A DNA stretch of 64,000 nt from JADHLJ01 sp038118725 (GTDB taxonomy: Bacteria; Pseudomonadota; Alphaproteobacteria; Thalassobaculales; Thalassobaculaceae), in the NCBI GenBank assembly GCA_038118725.1, contig JAYOIK010000019.1, forward strand, positions 1 through 64,000. The letters are read 5' to 3'. A program made the translations under genes and the position numbers. This document shows positions 24,571 through 33,182 of this stretch, piece after piece. Position 1 is the first letter of the stretch. The number at the start of each line of letters is the position of its first letter. The notes below the pieces were generated by a model, which saw only the letters and a program-made list of their open reading frames with translations, did no database searches and was not told the origin of the DNA.

Positions 24571-25740
24571 CTAAAGGCTGGCTTTCAAACGATCCGCCAG
24601 CACCGGCATTTCCTCCGCCGTCGCGTTGGCATAGGAATGACGAAAACATTGTTCGTGTTTGTGCCCGAAAAACGTACCGGGCAGGCAAAAATTATTAGGC
24701 TCATCCGAATTTCGGCGCGCTACGTCGCGCGCGGCATGGTTCTGGAACGGATGCCGTACATAGGCAAAATAGGCGCCGCTGGAGATTAACCCATAACCAA
24801 GATCGTTGGACCGGAAGATTTTCCTGACCGCGTCCCGACGGCCGTTGATCATCGCCCGTTTTTCCGCAACCCAGTCCGCCAGGTTGTTGAGTCCGAAGAG
24901 CGCCGCGTCTTGCGCGATGCGCGGCGCGCAAATCGAGATCGTGTCCATGACCTTGGTGACAGCCGCGATGGTTTTTTCTCCGGCGATTACCGATCCGACG
25001 CGGTACCCCGGAAGGCTGAACGCCTTGGAAAAGCTATAGAGCTGGATAACGGTATCGCCCCATCGTTCATCCCTGAAGAGATCGTGGGGTGGGCCATCAT
25101 CGAGAAAATCCTTGTAGGTTTCATCGACGATCAACGCGATTCCGCGTTGCGCCGCGAGATCGCGAAACGCGGCGATTGTCTCGGCGGGATACACAGCGCC
25201 TGTCGGGTTGTTTGGTGATACAAGGACGATCGCGCGAGTCCGCTCGGTAACGAGCTCGGCTGCTTGGTCCGGGTCGGGAACACCGCCGCGGTCCGCTCGA
25301 AATGGCAAGGCTACGCCCTCGATCCCCTGCATCTGCAGCCACATCATGTGATTGAAGTAGTATGGGATCGGCAGAATAATCTGGTCGCCCGCCCGTGCCA
25401 AAGCCAGGATGGCGAGACAATAGGCTTGGTTGCAACCCGCTGATATCAAAACATTTTCCGGACCAATAGAGCCGCCATGGCTCGACGACATATGTTCGGC
25501 GAGTGAGGCTCTAAGATCCGGGATGCCGGCAATCGGTGTGTAGCGGGCGGTCTCAACCGCGGCGGTTCGCTCCGCCAAATGTCGACTCAGAGCATCCGCG
25601 GGCGGATAACTCGGAACCGCCTGGGCCAGGTCCAACAGTGGTTTGTCATCCGGGAAGGTGCGACCCGCGATCCAGGACTGAGCTTCGGCGATCGGCGGAT
25701 CGATGGCGCGAATAACATCCGGATTTATCGTTAGCGACAT
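24571..25740 (-). CDS. PLP-dependent class I/II aminotransferase
   Basis: A 389-residue fold-type I aminotransferase with Lys239 in YSFSKAFSLPGYRVG as the cofactor lysine, SPNNPTGAVYP (about 175-185) and IVDETYKDFL. The carboxylate-binding arginine is probably the one in CFRHSYAN near the end. It is distinct from the AruH-like enzyme at 20495. It lies 31 bp after ptsI and 21 bp before the ureohydrolase on the same strand, so it could be transcribed from either unit. Substrate unknown; an amino acid of the arginine or GABA route is plausible. Confidence 0.83.
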   Translation of the reverse strand: MSLTINPDVIRAIDPPIAEAQSWIAGRTFPDDKPLLDLAQAVPSYPPADALSRHLAERTAAVETARYTPIAGIPDLRASLAEHMSSSHGGSIGPENVLISAGCNQAYCLAILALARAGDQIILPIPYYFNHMMWLQMQGIEGVALPFRADRGGVPDPDQAAELVTERTRAIVLVSPNNPTGAVYPAETIAAFRDLAAQRGIALIVDETYKDFLDDGPPHDLFRDERWGDTVIQLYSFSKAFSLPGYRVGSVIAGEKTIAAVTKVMDTISICAPRIAQDAALFGLNNLADWVAEKRAMINGRRDAVRKIFRSNDLGYGLISSGAYFAYVRHPFQNHAARDVARRNSDEPNNFCLPGTFFGHKHEQCFRHSYANATAEEMPVLADRLKASL

Positions 25741-25771
25741 GGGTCCACCCGATCGTTAAACCGTGATTCGG

Positions 25772-27553
25772 TCACAGGTTTTCGTTGAAATCATCCAGTA
25801 GCGCGGAGACTTGCCCTTCCTCGGCTTGATCCATGATCGCCAGCGCGCGTCGGGTTGCTGGACCGGTATCCAACGCACGAATGCGTTGCTTTACCCGGGG
25901 AATGCTTTGTGAAGCCATGGAAAGTTCTCGTACGCCCAGTCCCACCAGCAGTGAGGCGAACCTTGGATCGCCCGCGATTTCCCCGCAGATGCTGACTTGC
26001 TTTCCCGCCCTTTGCGCCGCGCCCACGGTAAACTGAATCAGCCTGAGGACCGCCGGGTGCAGCGGGTTGTAGAGATCGGCGACCTGCTCGTCCCCGCGAT
26101 CGATTGCTAGGGTGTACATGGTCAGGTCATTGGTGCCGATCGCGAAAAAGTCGACCTCTTGCGCCAGTGAATCGGCGATTAACGCGGCTCCCGGAACCTC
26201 GATCATTACGCCAAGCGGCGATGCCTGGGCAATGTCCACGCCACGACGCCGCAACCGGGTTGAAACGCGTTTCAGTATCGTCTTCACTTGTCGGACCTGA
26301 TGCACGCTGGAAATCATCGGAAGAAGAAGCCGCACGGGCCCGTGGGCACCCGCGCGAAGTATCGCGGAAAGTTGCGCCTCGAATAGTTTGACTTGTTTGA
26401 GGGAGTATCGGATCGCTCGTAGGCCGAGCATCGGGTTCGCGGGTTGGACGGCGGTGTCACCGAGAATCGATGCGAGCTTTTCGCCGCCGACATCCAGCGT
26501 GCGGATGGTGACCACGCGGCCTTTCATACCCTCGACGACTGAGCGGAGTAGAGCGTATTGCTCCTCTTCTCCCGGTAGGTCGTCTCTGTTCATGAACATG
26601 AACTCAGTGCGAAAAAGCCCGATTCCTTCCGCGCCGGCGCTGAGCGCGCCGTCAACATCCCGGCTTAACTCGATGTTAGCCTGCAAGCCCACCGACGTGC
26701 CGTCGAGCGTGGTTGCCGGCAAGGTTCTTAATCGTGTGAGTTGCCGGTTTAGACGTGCTCTCGCCTCCGCTCGTCGCCTGTACTCCGCCAAGGTGTCGGC
26801 GTCGGGGTTGACGACAACGCGCCCGGCATCGCCGTCGACGATTACGGTTTGCCCGGAGCGGGCGGCCGCGAGGACCGAGGATGCCCCGAGCACCGCCGGC
26901 AGCCCCATGGAACGTGCCATGATCGCCGTATGGCCCTCGGCGCCGCCGAGAGCGGTAACGAAGGCGGCGATCTTCGTTGGATCCATCAGCGCGATATCGG
27001 CTGGGCTAAGCTCATCGGCGACGACGATGGCGCCGATGGGTAGTACCGAAAAGGCTTGGTACGGCGTTTCGGTCAACTGACGCAGAATGCGCGACCCCAC
27101 GTCTCGAATGTCCTGAAGCCTCGCGGCGAGGTAGGGATCCTTGACGCGCTCAAACCCCCGAGCGATTTCTCGAACCATGGCCTGTACCGCCGCCTCGGCG
27201 TTTATGCGCCGGTCGCGAATGTTACGTTCCACGGCGTCTATCATCCGCTTCGAACCCAGCATCGCGGCATGGGCGTCAAGGAGCAGACCAAGTTCCTCGG
27301 CCGTGGCATCGGCCAACGCCGTGCCTTTATGCTTTAACCGCGATAACTGTTGCTTGGCTTTTGAAAGCGCTTTCGCGAAGCGCGCGATTTCGTCATCCAC
27401 CGCCTCGGGGCGAATCGTATATTCGGGAACTTGCCCGAGCCCGGTTTCAATGAGATGAACCGTTCCAATCGCGATGCCCGCCGAAACACCCATGCCGTCC
27501 ATGCTGTGTTCCGGGCTCAAGCCATCGGGCGCCGGCGTGCCGTCAGTCTTCAT
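25772..27553 (-). CDS. ptsI: PTS enzyme I (phosphoenolpyruvate-protein phosphotransferase)
   Basis: A 593-residue enzyme I, which takes phosphate from PEP and passes it to HPr. The N-terminal HPr-binding domain is followed by the active histidine (about residue 208) in GGAEGHTAIMARSMGLP, then the PEP-binding barrel with SICGEIAGDP near the C-terminus. There is no N-terminal GAF domain, so it is not the nitrogen-type PtsP. I chose the ATG at 27553, 11 bp inside the HPr gene end; a longer reading to 27586 is possible. With no sugar permease in sight, the chain is probably regulatory. Confidence 0.93.
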   Translation of the reverse strand: MKTDGTPAPDGLSPEHSMDGMGVSAGIAIGTVHLIETGLGQVPEYTIRPEAVDDEIARFAKALSKAKQQLSRLKHKGTALADATAEELGLLLDAHAAMLGSKRMIDAVERNIRDRRINAEAAVQAMVREIARGFERVKDPYLAARLQDIRDVGSRILRQLTETPYQAFSVLPIGAIVVADELSPADIALMDPTKIAAFVTALGGAEGHTAIMARSMGLPAVLGASSVLAAARSGQTVIVDGDAGRVVVNPDADTLAEYRRRAEARARLNRQLTRLRTLPATTLDGTSVGLQANIELSRDVDGALSAGAEGIGLFRTEFMFMNRDDLPGEEEQYALLRSVVEGMKGRVVTIRTLDVGGEKLASILGDTAVQPANPMLGLRAIRYSLKQVKLFEAQLSAILRAGAHGPVRLLLPMISSVHQVRQVKTILKRVSTRLRRRGVDIAQASPLGVMIEVPGAALIADSLAQEVDFFAIGTNDLTMYTLAIDRGDEQVADLYNPLHPAVLRLIQFTVGAAQRAGKQVSICGEIAGDPRFASLLVGLGVRELSMASQSIPRVKQRIRALDTGPATRRALAIMDQAEEGQVSALLDDFNENL

Positions 27554-27830
27554 CGAATTTTCTTTCGACCAAGCGCGCGATCTCATTCATGGCTTGCTCC
27601 GCGTCCGGTCCAGACGCCGTCACATGGATCGAACACCCGATCCCGGCCGCCAACATCATGAGGCCCATGATGGAAACACCGGATACCGTTTCGCCATCCT
27701 TCGTAACTTCGATCACGCTTTCGAAATCCGAGGTTAACTTAACAAACTTGGCGGCGGCGCGGGCGTGCAATCCCCTTTGATTGACAATCGTGAGTGTGCG
27801 CTCGGCGCGAGTTCGGTTCTCGATGTTCAC
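27543..27830 (-). CDS. ptsH: HPr family phosphocarrier
   Basis: A 95-residue HPr with the phosphoacceptor His22 in QRGLHARAAAKFV and the regulatory serine region VSGVSIMGLMMLAAG (Ser53), the site that HPr kinase modifies. The GTG start overlaps the stop of the EIIA gene as GTGA. Since hprK is in the same operon, both His and Ser phosphorylation are expected. Confidence 0.95.
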   Translation of the reverse strand: MNIENRTRAERTLTIVNQRGLHARAAAKFVKLTSDFESVIEVTKDGETVSGVSIMGLMMLAAGIGCSIHVTASGPDAEQAMNEIARLVERKFDED

Positions 27831-28258
27831 GGCGAGCCTCGCAGAACGTGCGACGCTACCATGATGTATTTTTGACCGGCGTCCCGCGCCTGCGTTACCG
27901 CGTTTTCAAGGTCGCATTTTCCACGGACGCTCGCGAGCTTGACCAGCATTGGAAGGTTAACGCCCGCGATAACCTCGATGTTGGAGGATTCCATAATAGA
28001 GATCGCCAAATTCGACGGCGTTCCGCCGAACATGTCGGTCAGTACGACAACGCCGCATCCGCGATCGACTTGCTTAACCGATTTCAAAATATCGTCCCGA
28101 CGTTGCTCCATATCGTCTTCCGGTCCGATACAAACCGTCGAGGTATTGGTTTGCGGACCGACCACATGTTCCATGGCCAGACGCAATTCCTCCGCCAGCG
28201 CGCCATGGGTTACCAGCACGATACCAATCGGCTCACTCGTGGTTGGTTCAGCCATCAT
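27827..28258 (-). CDS. manX: PTS EIIA component, mannose family
   Basis: A 143-residue EIIA(Man)-type protein with the phosphorylated His18 in VLVTHGALAEELR and the motif VVVLTDMFGGTPSNLA. In alphaproteobacteria this protein stands alone, without EIIB/C, and serves regulation, for example interaction with the ChvI-ChvG pathway and control of carbon storage. Two tandem ATGs (28258 and 28255) share one AAGGA; the second has the better spacing. Confidence 0.93.
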   Translation of the reverse strand: MMAEPTTSEPIGIVLVTHGALAEELRLAMEHVVGPQTNTSTVCIGPEDDMEQRRDDILKSVKQVDRGCGVVVLTDMFGGTPSNLAISIMESSNIEVIAGVNLPMLVKLASVRGKCDLENAVTQARDAGQKYIMVASHVLRGSP

Positions 28259-28288
28259 CCAATCCTTCCGACCCTTCGCGCTAAATTT

Positions 28289-29188
28289 CTAAACAGCCGT
28301 CGATGAATCCAGGTCCCGGTGCCTGAGCGTGACTCCATGACCCGAGGCACGCAACCATTCGGCAAGTTGAATCGAAACGAAAACCGACCGATGTCGGCCC
28401 CCCGTACACCCGACGCCGATCGTGAGATAGCTTTTCCCTTCGCCCACATATCGTGGCAGCAGCGGTTCCAGGAAAGATTTGAGGCGATTCATAAATCCCT
28501 GAAAACCTTCATCCTGGCGGATGAAATCGCCAATGGGAGCGTCCCTGCCATCAAGCGGGCGCAAGGTCGGGTCATAGTGTGGGTTGGAGAGGAAACGGAC
28601 GTCGAAAACCATGTCGGCTTCACGGGGGAGGCCATTGCGAAATCCGAAGGACGTTATCGAGATGGTTAGGGAACCCGATCCCTCGATCCCCAATCCATTG
28701 ACCAAGATCTGCCGAAAGTCGGGCAGGGACAGATGCGATGAATCGATCACGATATCCGCCCGGTCTCTCACGGGCGCGAGCAGGGCGCGTTCCATGCGTA
28801 GTCCGTCGGCGATCGGGCGATCCTTGGCGAGTGGATGTTTGCGTCTCGTTTCGGTGAACCTTCGAATCAGAACGTCGTCGTCACAGTCGAGAAAAACCAA
28901 AGAGATTGAAACGCCATTGGTACGCAAACGATCAAGGTTTCCTAGGAGGGCGTCCGCGTCGAAGTCACGTGTTCTGGTGTCGACGCCCACCGCGACCATA
29001 TTCGCGGGTCCGCTCGGGGTTTCCTCGGAAAACGGCGCGAGTAGTGCCGGCATTAAGGAAAGCGGCAGATTGTCAACGGCCTCGAAACCATTATCTTCCA
29101 AGGTTTTCAAACAAGTAGTCCGGCCGGCGCCGGAAAGACCGGTGACGAGCACGACGTGTCCGGTGGGACTGGCCAAACTCTGATTCAT
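28289..29188 (-). CDS. rapZ: RNase adapter RapZ
   Basis: A 299-residue P-loop protein. The N-terminal nucleotide site reads GLSGAGRTT, with Arg where most P-loops have Lys, and is followed by EDNGFEAVDNLPLSL. The C-terminal domain has GVGCTGGRHRSVFV, the RNA/metabolite-sensing motif of RapZ. In enterobacteria RapZ binds glucosamine-6-phosphate and guides RNase E; in alphaproteobacteria its role is less clear. I prefer the ATG at 29188, with AAGGG six bases upstream, over the one at 29230. Confidence 0.92.
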   Translation of the reverse strand: MNQSLASPTGHVVLVTGLSGAGRTTCLKTLEDNGFEAVDNLPLSLMPALLAPFSEETPSGPANMVAVGVDTRTRDFDADALLGNLDRLRTNGVSISLVFLDCDDDVLIRRFTETRRKHPLAKDRPIADGLRMERALLAPVRDRADIVIDSSHLSLPDFRQILVNGLGIEGSGSLTISITSFGFRNGLPREADMVFDVRFLSNPHYDPTLRPLDGRDAPIGDFIRQDEGFQGFMNRLKSFLEPLLPRYVGEGKSYLTIGVGCTGGRHRSVFVSIQLAEWLRASGHGVTLRHRDLDSSTAV

Positions 29189-29240
29189 TTCCAGCCCTTC
29201 CAATTTGGGCGTCGCATTGTACATGCGCACGGGGCCCGGA

Positions 29241-29660
29241 TCATTGATTGTCCAGCGAGGTTAATGCAAGTCGGACCTTAGCCACGGCCGACGCTTCGAA
29301 GGGAGCGATGTTTAACAACGGGACGTCGATACCCAGATACCGGCAGAGCCGGGGATCGGGAAATCGATGGATCTGCTCGCTTGGAACGAGATCCATCACT
29401 AGGGATAGCGGCCCGCGTCGAATGCTCGGCACCGGGAGAATGCCGATACCGCGTATCTCGATGCGACCGGAGATGGTTTCCGGGCATGTCGCGACCAGTG
29501 CGTCGTGTTCGCGAGTCAGCATCGTTTGATCGTCAGCGACCAATTGGCCGCCCCCATCGATAACGCGAAGCGCCAGATCGGACTTTCCGCTACCGGACGG
29601 ACCGCGAAACAGCACGGCCCTGCCGTTGATCGCGACGCATGTCCCATAAACCCGTTCCAT
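29241..29660 (-). CDS. hprK: HPr kinase/phosphorylase, short alphaproteobacterial form
   Basis: A 139-residue protein corresponding only to the C-terminal catalytic domain of HprK. The Walker A is GPSGSGKSD (20-28) and the family signature EIRGIGILPVPSIRRGPLSL follows. It phosphorylates HPr on serine. The missing N-terminal half is normal for this class. It begins 31 bp after the chvG stop. The ribosome site is poor; a longer start at 29738 would overlap chvG. Confidence 0.92.
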   Translation of the reverse strand: MERVYGTCVAINGRAVLFRGPSGSGKSDLALRVIDGGGQLVADDQTMLTREHDALVATCPETISGRIEIRGIGILPVPSIRRGPLSLVMDLVPSEQIHRFPDPRLCRYLGIDVPLLNIAPFEASAVAKVRLALTSLDNQ

Positions 29661-29691
29661 GACGCATTGCTCGCGCCACGAGTATGATTTG

Positions 29692-31407
29692 TCAATCCAC
29701 GGTTTGGCGACCAAGGCCGGTTGTTCTGGGCAATTCAATCGTGAACCGCGCGCCGGTGGTTTCGCCGTTCGCGGATCTTCGGTTCTCCGCCCTTATCGTA
29801 CCGCCGTGAGCCGAGATAATCTGTCGGCAGATCGAGAGGCCAAGGCCAGAATGGGTCCCGAATTTTTCACTGCTTGGGCGCTCGGAATAGAACCGGTCGA
29901 ATATCGCGTCGAGCTTGCCGTCTGGAATGCCGATGCCTTCGTCATCCACGGTGATCGTGATCGAAGATTGTGATGGGATGGCGCGTACCGTAATTCTGCC
30001 ATTTGGGGGGGAAAACGTGATGGCGTTATCCAATAGATTTCGAATCACCTGTACTAGGTGATCTTCCTTGCCCGTGACGACTAGTTTTTCGCCGGAGCCG
30101 TCCACTTCGCAAACCAGACCTCGGTCTTCGATTCGTTCGGTTGCCGTGTAGACTTGGCTCAATGCGTTCAACATCTCGCCAACATCCACGGCTTCGGAGT
30201 CCTGGCGGCTTAGTTCGGCGTCAACCCGCGATGCCTCGGAAATGTCACTGATCAGCCGGTCCAGGCGGTCTACATCGTCGAGGATGATTGAAAAGAGCTT
30301 AGACCTTTGAGCGGGATCCTCGATCCGAGCCGCCGTTTCCACGGCACTGCGGACGGACGTCAATGGGTTCTTGATCTCGTGCGCTACATCGGCGGCGAAC
30401 CGTTCAATCGCGTCCATCCGCCGCCAAAGATTATCCGTCATATCACGAAGCGCCATTGCGAGGTCGCCGATCTCATCGCGCCGATAACCAAAGTCGGGAA
30501 TTGAATGACGCCGGTCATGGCCGGTCCGCACGCGTTCCGCGGCGGCGGCCAGACGTTGCACCGGGCGTGTAATGGAACCGGCAAGATAGAGTGACAACGC
30601 CACCGTGATGGCAAACACCACGGCAAAGACACCCAGGATTTCGAACCGCACCGAACGCACGGCTTGATCAATTTTCTTGCCTTCGATCGAGAACAGCAAG
30701 GCGCCCAGCACCTTGCGGTATTTTTGAATCGGCACCGCGACGGTCAAGACCAATCCTCCACTCTCCGTGGCCCTGACGGTTTGCACCGATGTACCTCGAA
30801 GGGCTTGAATGACCTCTGGATAGGCGTTCGACAACTGCATGACCGATTCTCGGTAGAGCGGGAGGCCGCTCCGTCGGGGAAGCCAATTGACGATACTGTC
30901 ATACATGCGCTCGGCGATGGCGCGCATGAAACGATCGCTCGTTGGCGGCGGCAGGGGACGAATCAGAACCATGCCGCCCGGACGCCCTAGTCTGAGGCTG
31001 TCCGCGATGAGTTCGCCATCGGCGTCGAACACGCGCGCGCGGGATGGAAGCGCGGCGGATGCGCGCCGCACCATCTGTCGGACAAGCGAAGGAGACAAGC
31101 GGCGGTCGGCGGTTCGCTCCTGCTCAACCGCGAGCTCTCCGACAGCTCGGGCAAAAAGGTTCGCTTGGTGCGACACCGCCTCAAGCTCGGCTTGGATAAG
31201 GCTGTTTTGATAGCGGTCGAGATACAACACGCCGACAAAAAGAATCGCGACCGCGAAGAGGTTGATCGCCAGAATTCTAAGCGTAAGCCGGGATAGCCAC
31301 CGCTTTCCTCGATGGCGAGCCCCACTTTTCCTCCCCGTTTCCGACGAGACGGCATTCCCGTTGACCCGGTCGGCGATTTTCCGCGTGGACTCCATACCCC
31401 AACACAT
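29692..31407 (-). CDS. chvG: Sensor histidine kinase ChvG
   Basis: A 571-residue membrane kinase: cytoplasmic start, first transmembrane helix (about 43-64), periplasmic sensor of about 190 residues, second helix (about 258-280), HAMP, then the dimerisation domain with the phosphorylated His near 345 in FAADVAHEIKNPLTS, and an ATPase domain with RNLLDNAITFSPPNG and HSGLGLSICRQI. ChvG/ExoS senses acid and envelope stress and is held off by ExoR in relatives; exoR is not here. It lies 14 bp after chvI. Confidence 0.93.
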   Translation of the reverse strand: MCWGMESTRKIADRVNGNAVSSETGRKSGARHRGKRWLSRLTLRILAINLFAVAILFVGVLYLDRYQNSLIQAELEAVSHQANLFARAVGELAVEQERTADRRLSPSLVRQMVRRASAALPSRARVFDADGELIADSLRLGRPGGMVLIRPLPPPTSDRFMRAIAERMYDSIVNWLPRRSGLPLYRESVMQLSNAYPEVIQALRGTSVQTVRATESGGLVLTVAVPIQKYRKVLGALLFSIEGKKIDQAVRSVRFEILGVFAVVFAITVALSLYLAGSITRPVQRLAAAAERVRTGHDRRHSIPDFGYRRDEIGDLAMALRDMTDNLWRRMDAIERFAADVAHEIKNPLTSVRSAVETAARIEDPAQRSKLFSIILDDVDRLDRLISDISEASRVDAELSRQDSEAVDVGEMLNALSQVYTATERIEDRGLVCEVDGSGEKLVVTGKEDHLVQVIRNLLDNAITFSPPNGRITVRAIPSQSSITITVDDEGIGIPDGKLDAIFDRFYSERPSSEKFGTHSGLGLSICRQIISAHGGTIRAENRRSANGETTGARFTIELPRTTGLGRQTVD

Positions 31408-31421
31408 TCCCCCGTGGTCGG

Positions 31422-32144
31422 CTAGGCGGTGGAGACCGGAGCGACCGCCGGATCACGATATCGGTAGCCAACACCGTAGAGGGTTTCGATTTGCTCGAAC
31501 TCGGAATCCACCGCCTTGAATTTCTTGCGCAAACGCTTGATGTGGCTGTCGATAGTGCGATCATCGACATAGATCGCGTTGCCATAGGCCGCATCCATCA
31601 ACTGGTCTCTATTCTTCACATGTCCGGGACGGTTGGAGAGAGACTTGAGAATCAGAAACTCGGTCACGGTGAGGGCGACCGGACGCCCCTTCCAAGTGCA
31701 TAGATGACGCGAGCCATCCAACACCAGATCACCGCGCGTGATCGTCGTCTCGGATTTCGGATCGGTTTCGTCTTGAGCCAATTCCTGACGGCGCAACAAG
31801 GCCCGAATGCGTTCGATCAAGAGACGTTGCGAGAAAGGCTTCTTGATGTAGTCGTCCGCCCCCATGCGCAGACCGAGCACTTCATCGATCTCATCGTCTT
31901 TCGAAGTCAGGAAGATGACCGGCATATTGCTGTCGCGGCGTAGGCGGCTGAGCACTTCCATGCCATCAAGGCGGGGCATTTTGATGTCCAAAACAGCGAG
32001 ATCCATCCGGCCTTGCCCGAGGCCGCGCAAGGCTTCCTCGCCGTCCTTGAAAGTCTGAACCGTAAACCCTTCCGCTTCCAAGGCCATCGAGACCGACGTT
32101 AGAATGTTTTGATCGTCGTCAACCAAGGCGATCGTGTTTCCCAT
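31422..32144 (-). CDS. chvI: Response regulator ChvI
   Basis: A 240-residue OmpR-type regulator. The receiver has the acidic pocket VDDDQN and the phospho-acceptor in LAVLDIKMPRLDGMEVL (about Asp53), then KPFSQRLLIERI. The C-terminal winged helix has RPVALTVTEFLILKSLSNRP. It starts at 32144, with AAGGAG nine bases upstream. It is the first gene of the regulatory operon and probably controls envelope and carbon-use genes together with ChvG. Confidence 0.94.
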   Translation of the reverse strand: MGNTIALVDDDQNILTSVSMALEAEGFTVQTFKDGEEALRGLGQGRMDLAVLDIKMPRLDGMEVLSRLRRDSNMPVIFLTSKDDEIDEVLGLRMGADDYIKKPFSQRLLIERIRALLRRQELAQDETDPKSETTITRGDLVLDGSRHLCTWKGRPVALTVTEFLILKSLSNRPGHVKNRDQLMDAAYGNAIYVDDRTIDSHIKRLRKKFKAVDSEFEQIETLYGVGYRYRDPAVAPVSTA

Positions 32145-32320
32145 GGCCCAATTCTCCTTGCCAGTCATCTCGAGGGGTAATCTCTAGATGGTCAATCGGG
32201 CAAACTTGTGGCGCGATTAAGGCGGATGAAACCTACCTTGAGGAATCGTGAAATTTCCAACTGGGAACCATATAGAAAGTCACGGGCATTGTCGCGCGAT
32301 CACGAGGAACTCCAAGGAAC

Positions 32321-33061
32321 ATGAGCACGGCTACGGAAACGACCCCAGAAGCGATAGCTCGCCGTCTTATTCGAAGCCGGGACCGCGCGGCGTTATCCAC
32401 GTTGCAAAACAGCCGGTCGGGCTGGCCGCACGGGTCCTTGGTCCTGACGGCTTGCGCGCATGACGCGACACCGCTCCTTTTCTTGTCCGATTTAGCGGAG
32501 CACACCCAGAACATAAGGGCTGACCCGCGGGTGTCGCTTCTGTTCGACGGGACGGAGGGATTGGACGATCCGCTGAAGGGCGCGCGTGTCTCGGTTTTGG
32601 GGCACGCGGAGATCGTGTCCGACGCTCGGCTGCGCGCGCGGTTCCTCGCGCGTCACTCTTCCGCCGAGATTTACTCCGGTTTCTCTGACTTCCATCTCTT
32701 TCGCGTTGAAATCGACGCCGCGCATCTGGTCGCGGGCTTCGGCCGCATTGATTGGATTGAGGGCGACGCGGTGCGCTCCGAGTCGAGTCCGATGTTGATT
32801 GAGCAGGAACCGGATATCGTGGCGCATATGAATGATGATCACGCCGAGGCCGTCCAGCAATACGCGACCATATTGGCGGGTATGGAGGGTGAGGGATGGC
32901 GGATAACAGGATGCGACAGCGAGGGTTTTGATCTGCGACTCGGTGGGGAAACCGCGCGAATTGACTTCGACGTTCCGGTTCGCGACGGCGTCGGCGCGCG
33001 CTCGGAATTGATAAGGCTTGTCGGCAAAGCCCGAGAAAGGGCGGGGGAAGCCAAGCACTGA
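32321..33061 (+). CDS. HugZ family heme oxygenase / pyridoxamine-phosphate-oxidase-like protein
   Basis: A 246-residue protein with an N-terminal split-barrel FMN-binding-type domain (RDRAALSTLQNSRSGWPHGS) and a C-terminal DUF2470 domain containing DIVAHMNDDHAEAVQQYATI, where HugZ-type proteins bind heme. Some members break down heme; others are redox or pyridoxine-related. It is divergent from chvI and separates chvI from pckA, which are neighbours in relatives. Confidence 0.82.
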   Translation: MSTATETTPEAIARRLIRSRDRAALSTLQNSRSGWPHGSLVLTACAHDATPLLFLSDLAEHTQNIRADPRVSLLFDGTEGLDDPLKGARVSVLGHAEIVSDARLRARFLARHSSAEIYSGFSDFHLFRVEIDAAHLVAGFGRIDWIEGDAVRSESSPMLIEQEPDIVAHMNDDHAEAVQQYATILAGMEGEGWRITGCDSEGFDLRLGGETARIDFDVPVRDGVGARSELIRLVGKARERAGEAKH

Positions 33062-33182
33062 TTACAATCAGGTTAACATCGCCTGTTGATTTTTGAGCGC
33101 CGATACGCAATCACACCCTTGAAACGATGAACACGGAAGACGCGACGGTGCGTCTGACAATTAAATACGGGTGGAGGGTGCG

